Shown here: positions 1 to 7,071 of the stretch, piece after piece
Layout of the letters: every line of letters starts with the position of its first letter
How positions within the stretch are numbered: position 1 is the first letter of the stretch
Source of the DNA: Candidatus Zixiibacteriota bacterium
GTDB taxonomy: Bacteria; Zixibacteria; MSB-5A5; GN15; FEB-12
Length of the DNA: 10,021 nucleotides
Direction: 5' to 3'
NCBI GenBank assembly: GCA_030591625.1
Contig: JAUVAR010000076.1
Location: 1 to 10,021, forward strand
Notes under the pieces: model-generated
The model's database searches: none
What the model was told of the DNA's origin: nothing
The model's input: only the letters and a program-made list of their open reading frames with translations
Translations under genes and position numbers: made by a program

Positions 1-1
1 A

Positions 2-331
2 CATGCACCAAAATCTGTGAAGGTCAAACTTGTCAAGAGTGGTGGAGCACGAGGTGTTGTTGTTCCTACCGATGGTCCATGGTTGGCGGCGGCGAGTCGT
101 GCGATCAAAAAAGGATTTGGCAAGGAGCCTGTCTTTATGAAAGAGGGTGGTTCGATTCCTGTAGTTGGTGATTTCAAGTCTATTCTGGGGATTGATACGT
201 TGCTGATTGGGTTTGGTTTGAGCACTGATAATATTCATTCGCCCAATGAACGTTTCCGGGTTCAGGATTTTGAGCGGGGATGCAAAACAGCTGTGGCGCT
301 TCCATTCGAAATAGCTGAAACAGGTAAGTAA
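2..331 (+). CDS. M20-family metallo-dipeptidase, C-terminal fragment (5' end outside window)
   Basis: The frame is already open at the left edge, reading His-Ala-Pro-Lys-Ser before the first possible GTG at 17, so this is the last ~109 residues of a larger gene and not a complete small protein. The fragment contains GGSIPVV followed by a stretch ending in a D-x-IHSPNE-x-F motif. This is the characteristic C-terminal end of CNDP/PepV-like M20 dipeptidases, whose His in HSPNE is a metal ligand in the family. M20 dipeptidases are cytosolic di-zinc enzymes that cleave dipeptides or N-acylated amino acids. The stop TAA (329-331) shares its last A with the ATG of the next gene (TAATG), indicating translational coupling with the SDR. 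The substrate cannot be judged without the N-terminal catalytic half. Confidence 0.87.
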   Translation, partial: HAPKSVKVKLVKSGGARGVVVPTDGPWLAAASRAIKKGFGKEPVFMKEGGSIPVVGDFKSILGIDTLLIGFGLSTDNIHSPNERFRVQDFERGCKTAVALPFEIAETGK

Positions 332-1116
332 TGCAGTTAGATATTAAAGGCAAATGTGCTTTGGTGACAGGTGCCTCGGGGGGACTCGGGGCAGCTATTG
401 CGATGGAGCTTGCATCGGAGGGAGCAGAGTTGACGATCAATTCCCGCTCTGAGGATAATCTGAACGAGACCGCCGATGTTATTGAAACTGCGACCGGTAA
501 TCGACCAAATATTATTGCGGCTGATTTATCGGACAAGAAAGGGTTAAAGTCTGTTGTTGAACTGATCAAGGCAGGTAAGTTTGATATTCTCGTGTCGAAT
601 ACGGGTGGTCCTCCGCCTGGCCCATTTACTGAGCATGACGAAGATGCCTTTGCCCGGGCGAATGATCTCTTGCTTCGTTCGGCTGTCGAGATGACCAGAG
701 CAGCTCTTGATGGGATGATCGAACGTGAATTTGGCCGTTTTATCTATGTGACTTCGGTGGCGGTGCTTCAGCCGGTCGATAGTTTGATCTTGTCGAATAC
801 ATATCGTTCGGGACTGACTGCGTTTTGTAAAACGATCTCGAATAATTATGCGAAGCATGGTTTAACTGCGAACACAGTTTGCCCGGGCTACACAGCGACT
901 GAGCGACTTAGCTCGCTGGCTGATAATTTGGCTGAATCTGGAGGGACAACCAAAGCAAAGATCATGGAGAACTTCGCAGCTTCGACAGCTGCAGGTCGTG
1001 TGGGAGAGCCCGAGGAGCTTGCTGCGCTGGTTGCATTTCTTGCCAGTGAACGTGCTTCATATATTACAGGTTGTTCTATACCTGTCGATGGTGGCGCAAA
1101 TAGATCGCTGTTATAG
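331..1116 (+). CDS. SDR-family protein, BKR-like subgroup with non-canonical active site
   Basis: This 261-residue Rossmann-fold protein has the length usual for classical short-chain dehydrogenases. The dinucleotide-binding TGASGGLG lies at residues 13-20, a diverged NNAG equivalent (SNTGGPPPG) at 89-97, the catalytic-Ser region VTS at 140-142, and the PG loop (CPGYTATE) at 184-191. The C-terminal SYITG...PVDGG is typical of 3-oxoacyl-ACP-reductase-like SDRs. The usual YxxxK should begin 13 residues after Ser142, but residues 155-159 read SNTYR, so Ser155 replaces the Tyr and Arg159 the Lys. A known BKR-like SDR subgroup lacks a perfect catalytic tetrad, so this may be an established variant rather than a decayed gene. 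The start overlaps the dipeptidase stop, with AGG at 322-324 as a weak ribosome binding site. The substrate is unknown, and annotation as FabG would be misleading. Confidence 0.9.
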   Translation: MQLDIKGKCALVTGASGGLGAAIAMELASEGAELTINSRSEDNLNETADVIETATGNRPNIIAADLSDKKGLKSVVELIKAGKFDILVSNTGGPPPGPFTEHDEDAFARANDLLLRSAVEMTRAALDGMIEREFGRFIYVTSVAVLQPVDSLILSNTYRSGLTAFCKTISNNYAKHGLTANTVCPGYTATERLSSLADNLAESGGTTKAKIMENFAASTAAGRVGEPEELAALVAFLASERASYITGCSIPVDGGANRSLL

Positions 1117-1190
1117 CGTGGCCCCATTGCGTAATGCTCTAATATGTTAAAGTGTTACGTTATGGTGGTGACGAGTGGGCGATAATTCAC

Positions 1191-1195
1191 AAAGG
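1191..1195 (+). promoter_or_regulatory. Ribosome binding site deciding the EamA transporter start
   Basis: AAAGG lies 6 nt before ATG 1202, which opens directly into the first membrane helix. A GTG at 1175 is in the same frame with GGTGG (1164-1168) in front of it, but it would add nine hydrophilic residues not expected before the first helix of this family. I prefer the ATG. Confidence 0.55.
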
Positions 1196-1201
1196 CCATC
1201 G

Positions 1202-2092
1202 ATGGCCAAAATGGTTGTCGCCATGGTCGCATTGCAGCTTGTGGCTTCATTCTGCTATCCGATTGCCAAAGAAGGTCTGGCTATCATTGAGCCATTCACG
1301 TTTGCGTTTTACAGGTTTTTATTATCATCTGCTTTTCTTTTGACATTAGTGAAGCTTAAGCGGTATGAGACAAAGATCGAACGTGCGGACTGGAAGAAAA
1401 TCATCCTTCTCGGATTTTTGATAATTCCTTTAAATCAAACTCTCTTTTTGCTTGGTCAGTCGATGACTGGTGCCGGACATGGGGCGTTTATCTTTTCTAC
1501 CACGCCGGTGTGGATATTTGTGCTGGCTATTATTCATCTTGGTGAGAAGGGTGGAGTCAGGCGGACTATTGGATTTACGGTTGCAACGCTGGGAGTGCTT
1601 ACGATAATGTTTTCCGGGGCGGTTGAGATAGGGATAGATTACCTGATTGGTGATCTTATTATACTCGTGTCGGTTGGTGCCTGGGGCTATTATACAATTA
1701 TTGGGAAGAAATTGGTCTCTAAGTATGGAGCCTTGCGTTTGACCGCGTATGCTCTTGCGACCGGATCTGTCATGTATTTCCCGTTTGGTTTGTATCGGGC
1801 AATTATTTTTGACTATAGCGAGACAACCTTGGTAGCCTGGGGATCAGTTGTCTATATGGCGTTGGGACTTTCTGGCTTTGTTTATATACTATGGTATTGG
1901 CTGCTTAAGTATCTCGATGCATCGCGTATTGCGGTTTATCATAATGCTCAGCCAGTGATTGCGACTCTAATTGCCTGGTCGGTTTTGGGTGAAGAGGTTG
2001 GTGTTTCATTTTTGATAGGTGGGGCTGCAGTAATTGGCGGGGTGTTGATTACGGAGCTTCCAGTCAAAAAGAAAGCGACCGCCAACAGTTAA
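1202..2092 (+). CDS. EamA/DMT-superfamily inner-membrane transporter
   Basis: From ATG 1202 the protein has 296 residues, nearly all in hydrophobic helices, matching the ten-helix, two-repeat EamA architecture of about 300 residues. Family-like features are an early helix followed by a Pro-rich turn and FAFYRFLL (first repeat), NQTLFLLGQSMTGAGHGAFIFSTTPVW in the third/fourth helix region, and in the second repeat YHNAQPVIATLIAWSVLGEEV, the usual end of the C-terminal EamA domain. A basic tail (PVKKKA) lies after the last helix. Members export amino acids, purines or other small metabolites by proton exchange. The specificity cannot be read from sequence. The gene lies 85 nt after the SDR stop and converges on the M29 aminopeptidase, 46 nt apart. 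The neighbouring peptidases make amino-acid export a reasonable but unproven guess. A longer form from GTG 1175 (305 residues) is possible. Confidence 0.9.
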   Translation: MAKMVVAMVALQLVASFCYPIAKEGLAIIEPFTFAFYRFLLSSAFLLTLVKLKRYETKIERADWKKIILLGFLIIPLNQTLFLLGQSMTGAGHGAFIFSTTPVWIFVLAIIHLGEKGGVRRTIGFTVATLGVLTIMFSGAVEIGIDYLIGDLIILVSVGAWGYYTIIGKKLVSKYGALRLTAYALATGSVMYFPFGLYRAIIFDYSETTLVAWGSVVYMALGLSGFVYILWYWLLKYLDASRIAVYHNAQPVIATLIAWSVLGEEVGVSFLIGGAAVIGGVLITELPVKKKATANS

Positions 2093-2106
2093 GCTGACAG
2101 TCGCTT
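2060..2106 (-). terminator. Probable intrinsic terminator of the M29 aminopeptidase gene
   Basis: A perfect 7-bp inverted repeat, AAGCGAC at 2073-2079 and GTCGCTT at 2100-2106, encloses a 20-nt loop in which CAG/CTG can extend pairing. Read on the minus strand the second arm is followed by TCTTTTT, as expected of a Rho-independent terminator for the gene whose stop is at 2139. The structure sits inside the last codons and stop of the convergent transporter gene. The long loop and modest stem keep this uncertain. Confidence 0.42.
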
Positions 2107-2138
2107 GATTCTTATAAATAATATTCTCAAATAATCAA

Positions 2139-3275
2139 TTAAAGACCTGAGCCTTTGAGGTTTTCTTTCGAGAAAGCTTTTTCCATTTTGGCGTCGGTGA
2201 AGATACCATCTTTGCGAATCAGTTTATCGTCAAAGTAAATCTCACCACCACCGTAATCATCACGCTGAATCAGAACCAAATCCCAATGAATTGATGATTG
2301 GTTGCCGTTGGGGGCTTCATCGTAGCATTGGCCCGGAGTGAAGTGGAACGAGCCGGCTATTTTTTCATCAAAGAGCGTATCTTTCATCGGATGCAGGATA
2401 AATGGATTTACACCTATAGCGAATTCACCGACGTAACGAGCACCTTCATCGGTGTCGAGAATTTCATTGAGCTTTTTGTCGTGACCGTCGCAGGTAGCTT
2501 TGACGATTTTACCATTTTCAAAAGTAAATGAAATGTTAGTGAAAACTATGCCCTGATAGAGTGAGGGAGTGTTGTACGTTATTGTACCATTGATCGAATC
2601 ACGAACCGGCGCGGTGTAAACTTCACCGTCGGGGATATTTCTCTGACCGTCACATTTTACGCAGGATATCCCTTTGAGTGAGAAGCTAAGATCAGTTCCG
2701 GGCGAGACGATTCGTACTTTGTTGGTCGCTTCCATGAGAGCTAAGAGGCCATCCTGGGCTTTTGACATCTTGGCGTAATCGGCACAGCAGACATCGTAGT
2801 AGTAGTCGGCGAATGCTTCCTGGGATGTCTCAGCAAGTTGGGCCATCGCGTTGTTGGGGTATCTTAGTACAACCCAGCGAGTGCGCTTGACGCGTTCTTC
2901 AAGATGAACAGGTTTGTAAAATAGTGAATTCCATTTGTCCATCTGTGAACTTGGAATGTCGGCCATGTCGAACGGATTGTCGGAGCCTCGAAGCCCGATG
3001 TAGGCATCTGCACGGGTCATCAATTCGTTATGGAGTTCGGCCTGACGTTTGAATTGATCGTCCGTTGCCGACATAACAAATTGTCTCATTAAAGATTCAT
3101 CGTTGTAGAACCAGAACGGGGTGGCACCTTTTTCGGTTGCCTGTCGGACTATCTGCTTGCCGAGTTCTAAAGTTTCTTTGCCTTTAATTTCGACATAGAT
3201 AGTTTCGCCGGCTTTCAACTCCGTTGAGTAGTCGAGCAATTGGCGAGCGAGCAATTCGTTTCGTTTATCAAACAT
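2139..3275 (-). CDS. M29-family metallo-aminopeptidase (AmpS/AmpT-like)
   Basis: This 378-residue protein is slightly shorter than the ~410 residues common in the family. It removes N-terminal amino acids from peptides using a two-metal centre and is expected in the cytosol; no signal peptide is seen. The M29 metal-site motifs are all recognisable: IPDGEVYTAPV (Glu218), YVGEFAIGVNP (Glu284), GSFHF (His311) and SSIHWD (His330, Asp332). The N-terminal domain begins with ARQLLDYSTELKAGETIYVE, typical of the family. The start ATG is supported by GAGG (3283-3286 on the opposite strand) seven nt upstream. It is monocistronic, divergent from the DUF72 gene and convergent with the EamA transporter, with a candidate terminator beyond its stop. 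Cys-rich patches (DVCCADY, CVKCDG) are present but have no assigned role. Confidence 0.93.
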   Translation of the reverse strand: MFDKRNELLARQLLDYSTELKAGETIYVEIKGKETLELGKQIVRQATEKGATPFWFYNDESLMRQFVMSATDDQFKRQAELHNELMTRADAYIGLRGSDNPFDMADIPSSQMDKWNSLFYKPVHLEERVKRTRWVVLRYPNNAMAQLAETSQEAFADYYYDVCCADYAKMSKAQDGLLALMEATNKVRIVSPGTDLSFSLKGISCVKCDGQRNIPDGEVYTAPVRDSINGTITYNTPSLYQGIVFTNISFTFENGKIVKATCDGHDKKLNEILDTDEGARYVGEFAIGVNPFILHPMKDTLFDEKIAGSFHFTPGQCYDEAPNGNQSSIHWDLVLIQRDDYGGGEIYFDDKLIRKDGIFTDAKMEKAFSKENLKGSGL

Positions 3276-3320
3276 TTAAATACCTCAATAAAGAGCTTAG
3301 ATTTGTTGAACTAAAACGCA

Positions 3321-3349
3321 AAGATAGTAAACGTTTGGGCTGTTCGCAA
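3321..3349 (-). promoter_or_regulatory. Candidate sigma-70-type promoter for the M29 aminopeptidase gene
   Basis: On the minus strand TTGCGA (3344-3349) and TATCTT (3321-3326) are separated by 17 nt. Each hexamer matches four of six consensus bases. It lies about 45 nt before the ATG in the only non-coding space upstream. It is weak by sequence alone. Confidence 0.28.
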
Positions 3350-3400
3350 CCGGCTGTAGAAATAAGGTGAACAATTGAGAATCAAGACTGTTTTAGTAGC

Positions 3401-4165
3401 ATGCTCACAAATAAAATAAAAATAGGCACCTCCGGCTTTTCTTATAAAGATTGGCTCGGGAATTTCTATCCACAATTTATCCCTCCCAAAGATTTTCTCT
3501 TTTTCTATTCAAAACAGCTTCCGGTGGTTGAGTTGGATGTTACATTCTATCGCATACCGACAGCTCAGATGATTGATCGCTGGATCTCGGTAACACCTGA
3601 TAACTTTAGATTCGCGGCTAAATTCCCGCAAATTGTAACTCATGAAGGCAGTATTGAACAACGTATCGAGAATGCTCGGCTTTTTATCGATGTTATGCGT
3701 CCGATGAAGGAAAAATTGGGACCTTTGCTTTTACAGTTTCCCTATAGTTTCAAACCGGAATCATGGCCGTTGCTTGAAAAACTAATTGCCTGCTTACCTG
3801 ATGATTTGAAATTTGCTGTTGAGATTCGTAACAAAAGCTGGTTGTCTGACAAGTTGTTTGATTTTCTTAGTAGTCGAAATATCGCTCTTTGCCAGATAGA
3901 GCACGCGTGGATGCCCAGAATAAGTAAAACCACTGCAGATTTTATGTATCTACGGTTTTTGGGAGATCGTAAGCAGATATCTGATGATTATTCATATATT
4001 CGTATTGAACGAGATAGTGAATTGGATTGGTGGTCGAATCTGGTTAATGAGAAATCATCTCAGATGACAGATATTTACAGCTTTTTCAATAATCATTTCT
4101 CCGGACATGCTCCAACTACGGCCGATAAATTCAAGAATTTAATCATTGATACTGATAATCAATAG
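3401..4165 (+). CDS. DUF72-domain (YecE-like) protein
   Basis: This 254-residue protein is a full-length DUF72 member with a predicted TIM-barrel-like fold and no established reaction. Diagnostic motifs occur in order: IGTSGFSYKDW at 8-18, ELDVTFYRIP at 44-53, FRFAAKFP at 69-76, LLLQFP at 109-114, AVEIRNKSW at 139-147, YLRFLG at 183-188, and the terminal FFNNHFSGHAPTTA at 228-241. No signal peptide or membrane segment is seen, so it should be cytosolic. The ATG at 3401 has no convincing Shine-Dalgarno sequence. The only upstream in-frame alternative before a stop at 3368 is an ATT at 3374, which does have AAGG (3364-3367) six nt before it. The gene diverges from the aminopeptidase and is followed by about 250 nt of mostly non-coding DNA. 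Confidence 0.93.
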   Translation: MLTNKIKIGTSGFSYKDWLGNFYPQFIPPKDFLFFYSKQLPVVELDVTFYRIPTAQMIDRWISVTPDNFRFAAKFPQIVTHEGSIEQRIENARLFIDVMRPMKEKLGPLLLQFPYSFKPESWPLLEKLIACLPDDLKFAVEIRNKSWLSDKLFDFLSSRNIALCQIEHAWMPRISKTTADFMYLRFLGDRKQISDDYSYIRIERDSELDWWSNLVNEKSSQMTDIYSFFNNHFSGHAPTTADKFKNLIIDTDNQ

Positions 4166-4331
4166 TACAAGGGAATTAGAGGTTGTGTCCATTATTTGCA
4201 CATATAGCTTGAAAATAGTTGTAGAAAAGTAGATTGATACTTCAAGGTTTAAGTCCAATTGTCCGATATTTAATTGTAACAGACCAAGGTTTTCTTTTTA
4301 AGCGAACCTATTTTGGAGGCTAATAAACAAG
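4166..4331. other. Intergenic region between DUF72 and cheW region
   Basis: No gene is supported here. It contains A/T-rich stretches and a pyrimidine run (4288-4299). GGAGG at 4315-4319 resembles a ribosome binding site, but no normal start codon lies at 5-9 nt from it. The nearest in-frame start is GTG 4332, 12 nt away. No hairpin with a T tract is evident after the DUF72 stop. Confidence 0.5.
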
Positions 4332-4421
4332 GTGGCAGGACGATTGAATAGTACGTTACAGAATTTGGTCAGTCACTTTATTACAGATGCGAACAATGAA
4401 CATAATGATATTAAGGAATGA
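4332..4421 (+). CDS. Possible 29-residue small ORF immediately before cheW
   Basis: An ORF from GTG 4332 to TGA 4421 encodes a hydrophilic 29-residue peptide (first residues VAGRLNSTLQNLVSHF, then an acidic, Asn-rich tail). The frame is closed upstream at 4299. GGAGG at 4315-4319 lies 12 nt before the GTG, longer than ideal. The stop overlaps an ATG at 4418 that is in frame with cheW and ends 11 nt before the preferred cheW ATG, so it could couple translation to cheW. I do not recognise the peptide, and it may simply be untranslated leader. Confidence 0.25.
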   Translation: MAGRLNSTLQNLVSHFITDANNEHNDIKE

Positions 4422-4426
4422 GGGGA
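4421..4426 (+). promoter_or_regulatory. Ribosome binding site deciding the cheW start
   Basis: AGGGGA lies six nt before ATG 4433. The alternative ATG at 4418, five codons earlier, has AAGGA abutting it with no spacer, so initiation at 4433 is much more likely. Confidence 0.7.
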
Positions 4427-4432
4427 GTCCAA

Positions 4433-4927
4433 ATGGAAACTGAAACAGCAATTAGCAGTACAAGAATGACCAAGGTTGAAACCGATGAATTACAATTAGT
4501 TTCTTTCAATATCGGTTCCGAAGAATTTGGTGTAGATATTTTGAAGGTTCAGGAAATCAACCGTATGGTTGAAATTACTAAAGTACCGCAGGCGCCTCAT
4601 TATGTTGAAGGTGTTATTAATCTTCGTGGTAAGGTAATTCCAATTGTTGACTTGAGAAAGCGTTTCAATCTGGAACTAAAAGAGCATGACAAAAATACCC
4701 GTATCGTTGTTGTTGATATTAACGGTAATATTATGGGAATGATTGTTGATGCAGTATCAGAAGTGTTGCGTCTTGATGCCGGTACTATTGAACCACCACC
4801 AGAAATCGTAACTGGTGTTAATGCCGAGTATATCAAGGGTGTCGCCAAGTTGGATGATCGTCTGCTTATATTCTTAGATCTTTCTAAGGTAATCGACATA
4901 TCAGAAATTGCTGGGCTTACTTCATAG
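4433..4927 (+). CDS. cheW: CheW-family chemotaxis coupling protein
   Basis: From ATG 4433 the protein has 164 residues, the usual CheW size. The CheW domain fills residues ~18-158: LQLVSFNIGSEEFGVDILKVQEI (20-42), EGVINLRGKVIPIVDLR (59-75), IVVVDINGNIMGMIVDAVSEVL (91-112), YIKGVAKLDDRLLIFLDLSKV (133-153). The NLRG-x-V-x-P-x-x-DLR signature is intact. CheW links receptors (MCPs) to the CheA kinase in the cytosolic signalling array. No cheA, cheY, MCP or flagellar gene lies in this window, so it is an isolated copy, transcribed on its own and closed by a strong terminator. A CheV is excluded because there is no receiver domain. Whether it serves flagellar, pilus or other sensory signalling cannot be said. 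Confidence 0.95.
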   Translation: METETAISSTRMTKVETDELQLVSFNIGSEEFGVDILKVQEINRMVEITKVPQAPHYVEGVINLRGKVIPIVDLRKRFNLELKEHDKNTRIVVVDINGNIMGMIVDAVSEVLRLDAGTIEPPPEIVTGVNAEYIKGVAKLDDRLLIFLDLSKVIDISEIAGLTS

Positions 4928-4953
4928 ATAGTAATTGAGCTTAATCAAATCGA

Positions 4954-4987
4954 AACGGATTGGCCAATTTGGCTGGTCCGTTTTTTT
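4954..4987 (+). terminator. Strong Rho-independent terminator of cheW
   Basis: The arms AACGGATTGGCCA (4954-4966) and TGGCTGGTCCGTT (4970-4982) pair along all 13 positions, three of them G-U, around a 3-nt ATT loop. The T run 4981-4987 follows directly. It lies 26 nt after the cheW stop. On the opposite strand the three wobble pairs become A-C mismatches and no good T run follows, so it is at best a weak terminator for the convergent glycosyltransferase operon. Confidence 0.88.
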
Positions 4988-4988
4988 A

Positions 4989-5621
4989 TTAGTCGTTTGT
5001 TTTCAAACTGATAATTTCATGATTATTCAAATCTTCAAGAGTGTCAATGTCGAAGAGAACAGGTAGAATTCCAAGTTTGAGTTTAGCCTCTGTAACGATA
5101 TTAACGGTGTCTGCAAAAACAGCATCACTACTCCATTCTATATTTTCAAACAAAACGGTCCTTGGGAGTTTCGTTCCAATAAGATAGTAGCCACCGTCAT
5201 CGGTCGGACCAAGAACTACATCCGATTCAAGCTCAAGCAAAGATAAAGCCTGCCTGATTTCTTCTCTGCCTAATGAGGGAATGTCAGCTCCTACAAGTAT
5301 GACTGAGTTAGTTCTAGAACTATTGAAAAGAGTGTTGCAGGCGTTGTACATTCGTTCGCCCAGGTCATTCCCTTGTTGAGCGTTATAGAATGTCAGGTCA
5401 GGATATATTGATTTGAAATTATCGATTTTATCAGGAGGCTCGCATGCTATGCCCAAACTATAATTGTCATTGCTTTCCGGCAGACACTTCTCGATCGTGG
5501 AGTTTAACAAATCTGTATAAATAGATGCAGCTCGTTTATTGCCGATATCTTTTGCAAGTCGAGTCTTAACTTTACCCGGCTCGGGCCATTTGGCCATTAC
5601 TGCAACGATATTATCTTTCAT
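4989..5621 (-). CDS. DUF2064 / TIGR04282-type GT-A fold transferase
   Basis: This 210-residue protein resembles nucleotidyl/glycosyl transferases of the GT-A fold. It opens with AVMAKWPEPGKVKTRLA (7-23), a MobA/CofC-like nucleotide-binding loop characteristic of DUF2064. It then has NDLGERM (85-91), LVGADIPSL (109-117, with the presumed metal-binding Asp113), GPTDDGGYYLIG (138-149), the W-S element at 163-164 and a late DIDTLEDL (191-198). TIGR04282 members are named rSAM/selenodomain-associated transferase 1; the donor and acceptor are not settled. No membrane helix is seen, so it is expected in the cytosol. It is the last gene of the minus-strand glycosyltransferase operon: its ATG lies 11 nt inside the end of the preceding gene, implying translational coupling. 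No clear terminator of its own follows the stop. Confidence 0.92.
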   Translation of the reverse strand: MKDNIVAVMAKWPEPGKVKTRLAKDIGNKRAASIYTDLLNSTIEKCLPESNDNYSLGIACEPPDKIDNFKSIYPDLTFYNAQQGNDLGERMYNACNTLFNSSRTNSVILVGADIPSLGREEIRQALSLLELESDVVLGPTDDGGYYLIGTKLPRTVLFENIEWSSDAVFADTVNIVTEAKLKLGILPVLFDIDTLEDLNNHEIISLKTND

Positions 5622-7071
5622 ACAAATCCTTTAATCCATGTGCGGAGAAATATACATATCCAAATAGAAATGTAATCAAAAATGGAATCGTCAGATATAG
5701 GTCTAAACTTATTGCCGTAACAACTGAAAGCGCAGAATAGATAGCCAGGATTAATTCTATGTAAACCGATCTATCGGGTTGTGTGTGATATCCAATGGGT
5801 ACGGACTGTTGGTTTTTGTCAGTAGAACCAGATTTGGGAGTGCGGATAAATTCCGACGTACGTCCAAACAAAGCTGAGAGGACTGCTTTGCTGTTGGTTA
5901 CTGAAAGAGCTACTCCGAGTGATGTCAGAAGTGGCATCATGATACTATTACGTAATGTGAATTTTGAATTGCTATGCCGGTTAGCGAGAGTATAGAAAAG
6001 GGTCATAGAGCCGGTTCCGGCTAAAAATATTGGCAGGTCTATGAACAAGAGTTTAGCCGTTCCTGATTCGAGTCTGATATATAATGCGGGCATCAAGGAG
6101 ATAGCAAGAAGGAGAAGGGCCAAAGAAAGCCCTTTATGGCTAAAATGGAAGAAGGATGCGATTTTGGCTTTCAAGGAAAGCTCTGAACGAATAATTCTCG
6201 GAAATAATTTGAGCCCTGTCTCGACGGCCCCTTTGGCCCAACGATATTGCTGCGTTTTGAATGCTGTTATTGTGTTGGGTAGTTCGGTCGGAACTGCGTA
6301 TGAGTCGATGTATTTGAAATTCCATCCCGATAGTTGTGCTCTTATTGAGAGGTCGAAATCTTCGGTGAGAGTGTCATGCTGCCAGCCTCCTGCGCTTTCG
6401 ATACTTGAGATTTTCCAGATGCCGGCTGTGCCATTAAAATTAAAAAGTAAATCCCCAAATGATCGCGCTCGTTGTTCAATACGAAAATGAGCATCGAGAA
6501 AAAGTGCCTGAGCACGACAGAGATATGATTCATTGCGATTTAAGAATGACCATCGTGCCTGTACCATTCCGACTGAGGAGTCATTGAAATAAGGCATTAG
6601 CTTAGTCAGGAAATCAGGCTCAGGAATATTGTCGGCATCAAAGATAGCAACATACTCACCCTTGGAAGACTCAAGGCCATGCGCCAAGGCTCCTGCCTTA
6701 AAACCATGACGTGATGAACGACGAATATGAATAACTGGAATCGTACGTTTGTAAGAATCATTCAAGAAGTTAGCAATGAGCTTGCTTGTTTCATCGTTTG
6801 AGTCATCAAGCACCTGCACTTCAATTTTATCTGAAGGCCAATTGATTGCTGTAGCTGATTCTATCAAACGTATGACGACACTCTTTTCATTGTACAGAGG
6901 AAGTTGAATAGTAACATAGGGATATGATTTATTGGCAATGGGGCCATGAGAAGGTTTGACTTCATCTCGACCGGAACGGAGGTAGAGAATAATAAGCCAG
7001 TATAAATGGATACCATAGAATGCGACGATAAATAGTAGTGAAAAATAGAAAATTATAAACATCGTTTTCAT
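5611..7071 (-). CDS. Cellulose-synthase/CslA-like processive glycosyltransferase family 2, membrane-bound
   Basis: This 486-residue protein has one N-terminal membrane helix (about 4-30), a cytosolic GT-A domain (about 50-290) and about five C-terminal helices (within 308-478). All four marks of a processive GT2 are visible: VLDDSNDET (Asp89-Asp90), DAD (145-147), TED (236-238) and QQYRW (274-278). FNGTAGIWK (212-220) and GGW...TLTEDFDLSIRA match CslA/BcsA-like polymerases. Such enzymes build a beta-linked polysaccharide and thread it across the inner membrane. There is no PilZ domain, so direct c-di-GMP control as in BcsA is not expected. EFIRTPKSG (407-415) follows the fourth C-terminal helix, as in many bacterial relatives. 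The start overlaps the upstream GT-C stop as ATGA, with AAAGG seven nt before it. It could instead make a glycolipid, since some relatives are non-polymerising. Confidence 0.93.
   Translation of the reverse strand: MKTMFIIFYFSLLFIVAFYGIHLYWLIILYLRSGRDEVKPSHGPIANKSYPYVTIQLPLYNEKSVVIRLIESATAINWPSDKIEVQVLDDSNDETSKLIANFLNDSYKRTIPVIHIRRSSRHGFKAGALAHGLESSKGEYVAIFDADNIPEPDFLTKLMPYFNDSSVGMVQARWSFLNRNESYLCRAQALFLDAHFRIEQRARSFGDLLFNFNGTAGIWKISSIESAGGWQHDTLTEDFDLSIRAQLSGWNFKYIDSYAVPTELPNTITAFKTQQYRWAKGAVETGLKLFPRIIRSELSLKAKIASFFHFSHKGLSLALLLLAISLMPALYIRLESGTAKLLFIDLPIFLAGTGSMTLFYTLANRHSNSKFTLRNSIMMPLLTSLGVALSVTNSKAVLSALFGRTSEFIRTPKSGSTDKNQQSVPIGYHTQPDRSVYIELILAIYSALSVVTAISLDLYLTIPFLITFLFGYVYFSAHGLKDLYER

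Noticed and set aside
180..858. Two minus-strand ORFs (180-569, 544-858)
   Set aside because: They are antisense to the dipeptidase and SDR genes, which carry clear family motifs.
1129..1162. Imperfect inverted repeat GCGTAA...TTACGT before the EamA gene
   Set aside because: Five of six positions pair, with a ~20 nt loop and no T tract; it is compatible with chance.
4242..4269. Sigma-28-like promoter (TCAA, 16 nt, TCCGATAT) upstream of cheW
   Set aside because: It resembles TAAA-N15-GCCGATAA, but the spacing is one nt off and both boxes carry mismatches; too weak to list as a feature.
6041..6490. 149-codon plus-strand ORF
   Set aside because: It lies antisense within the cellulose-synthase-like GT2, whose motifs are continuous there; the translated product shows no recognisable domain.
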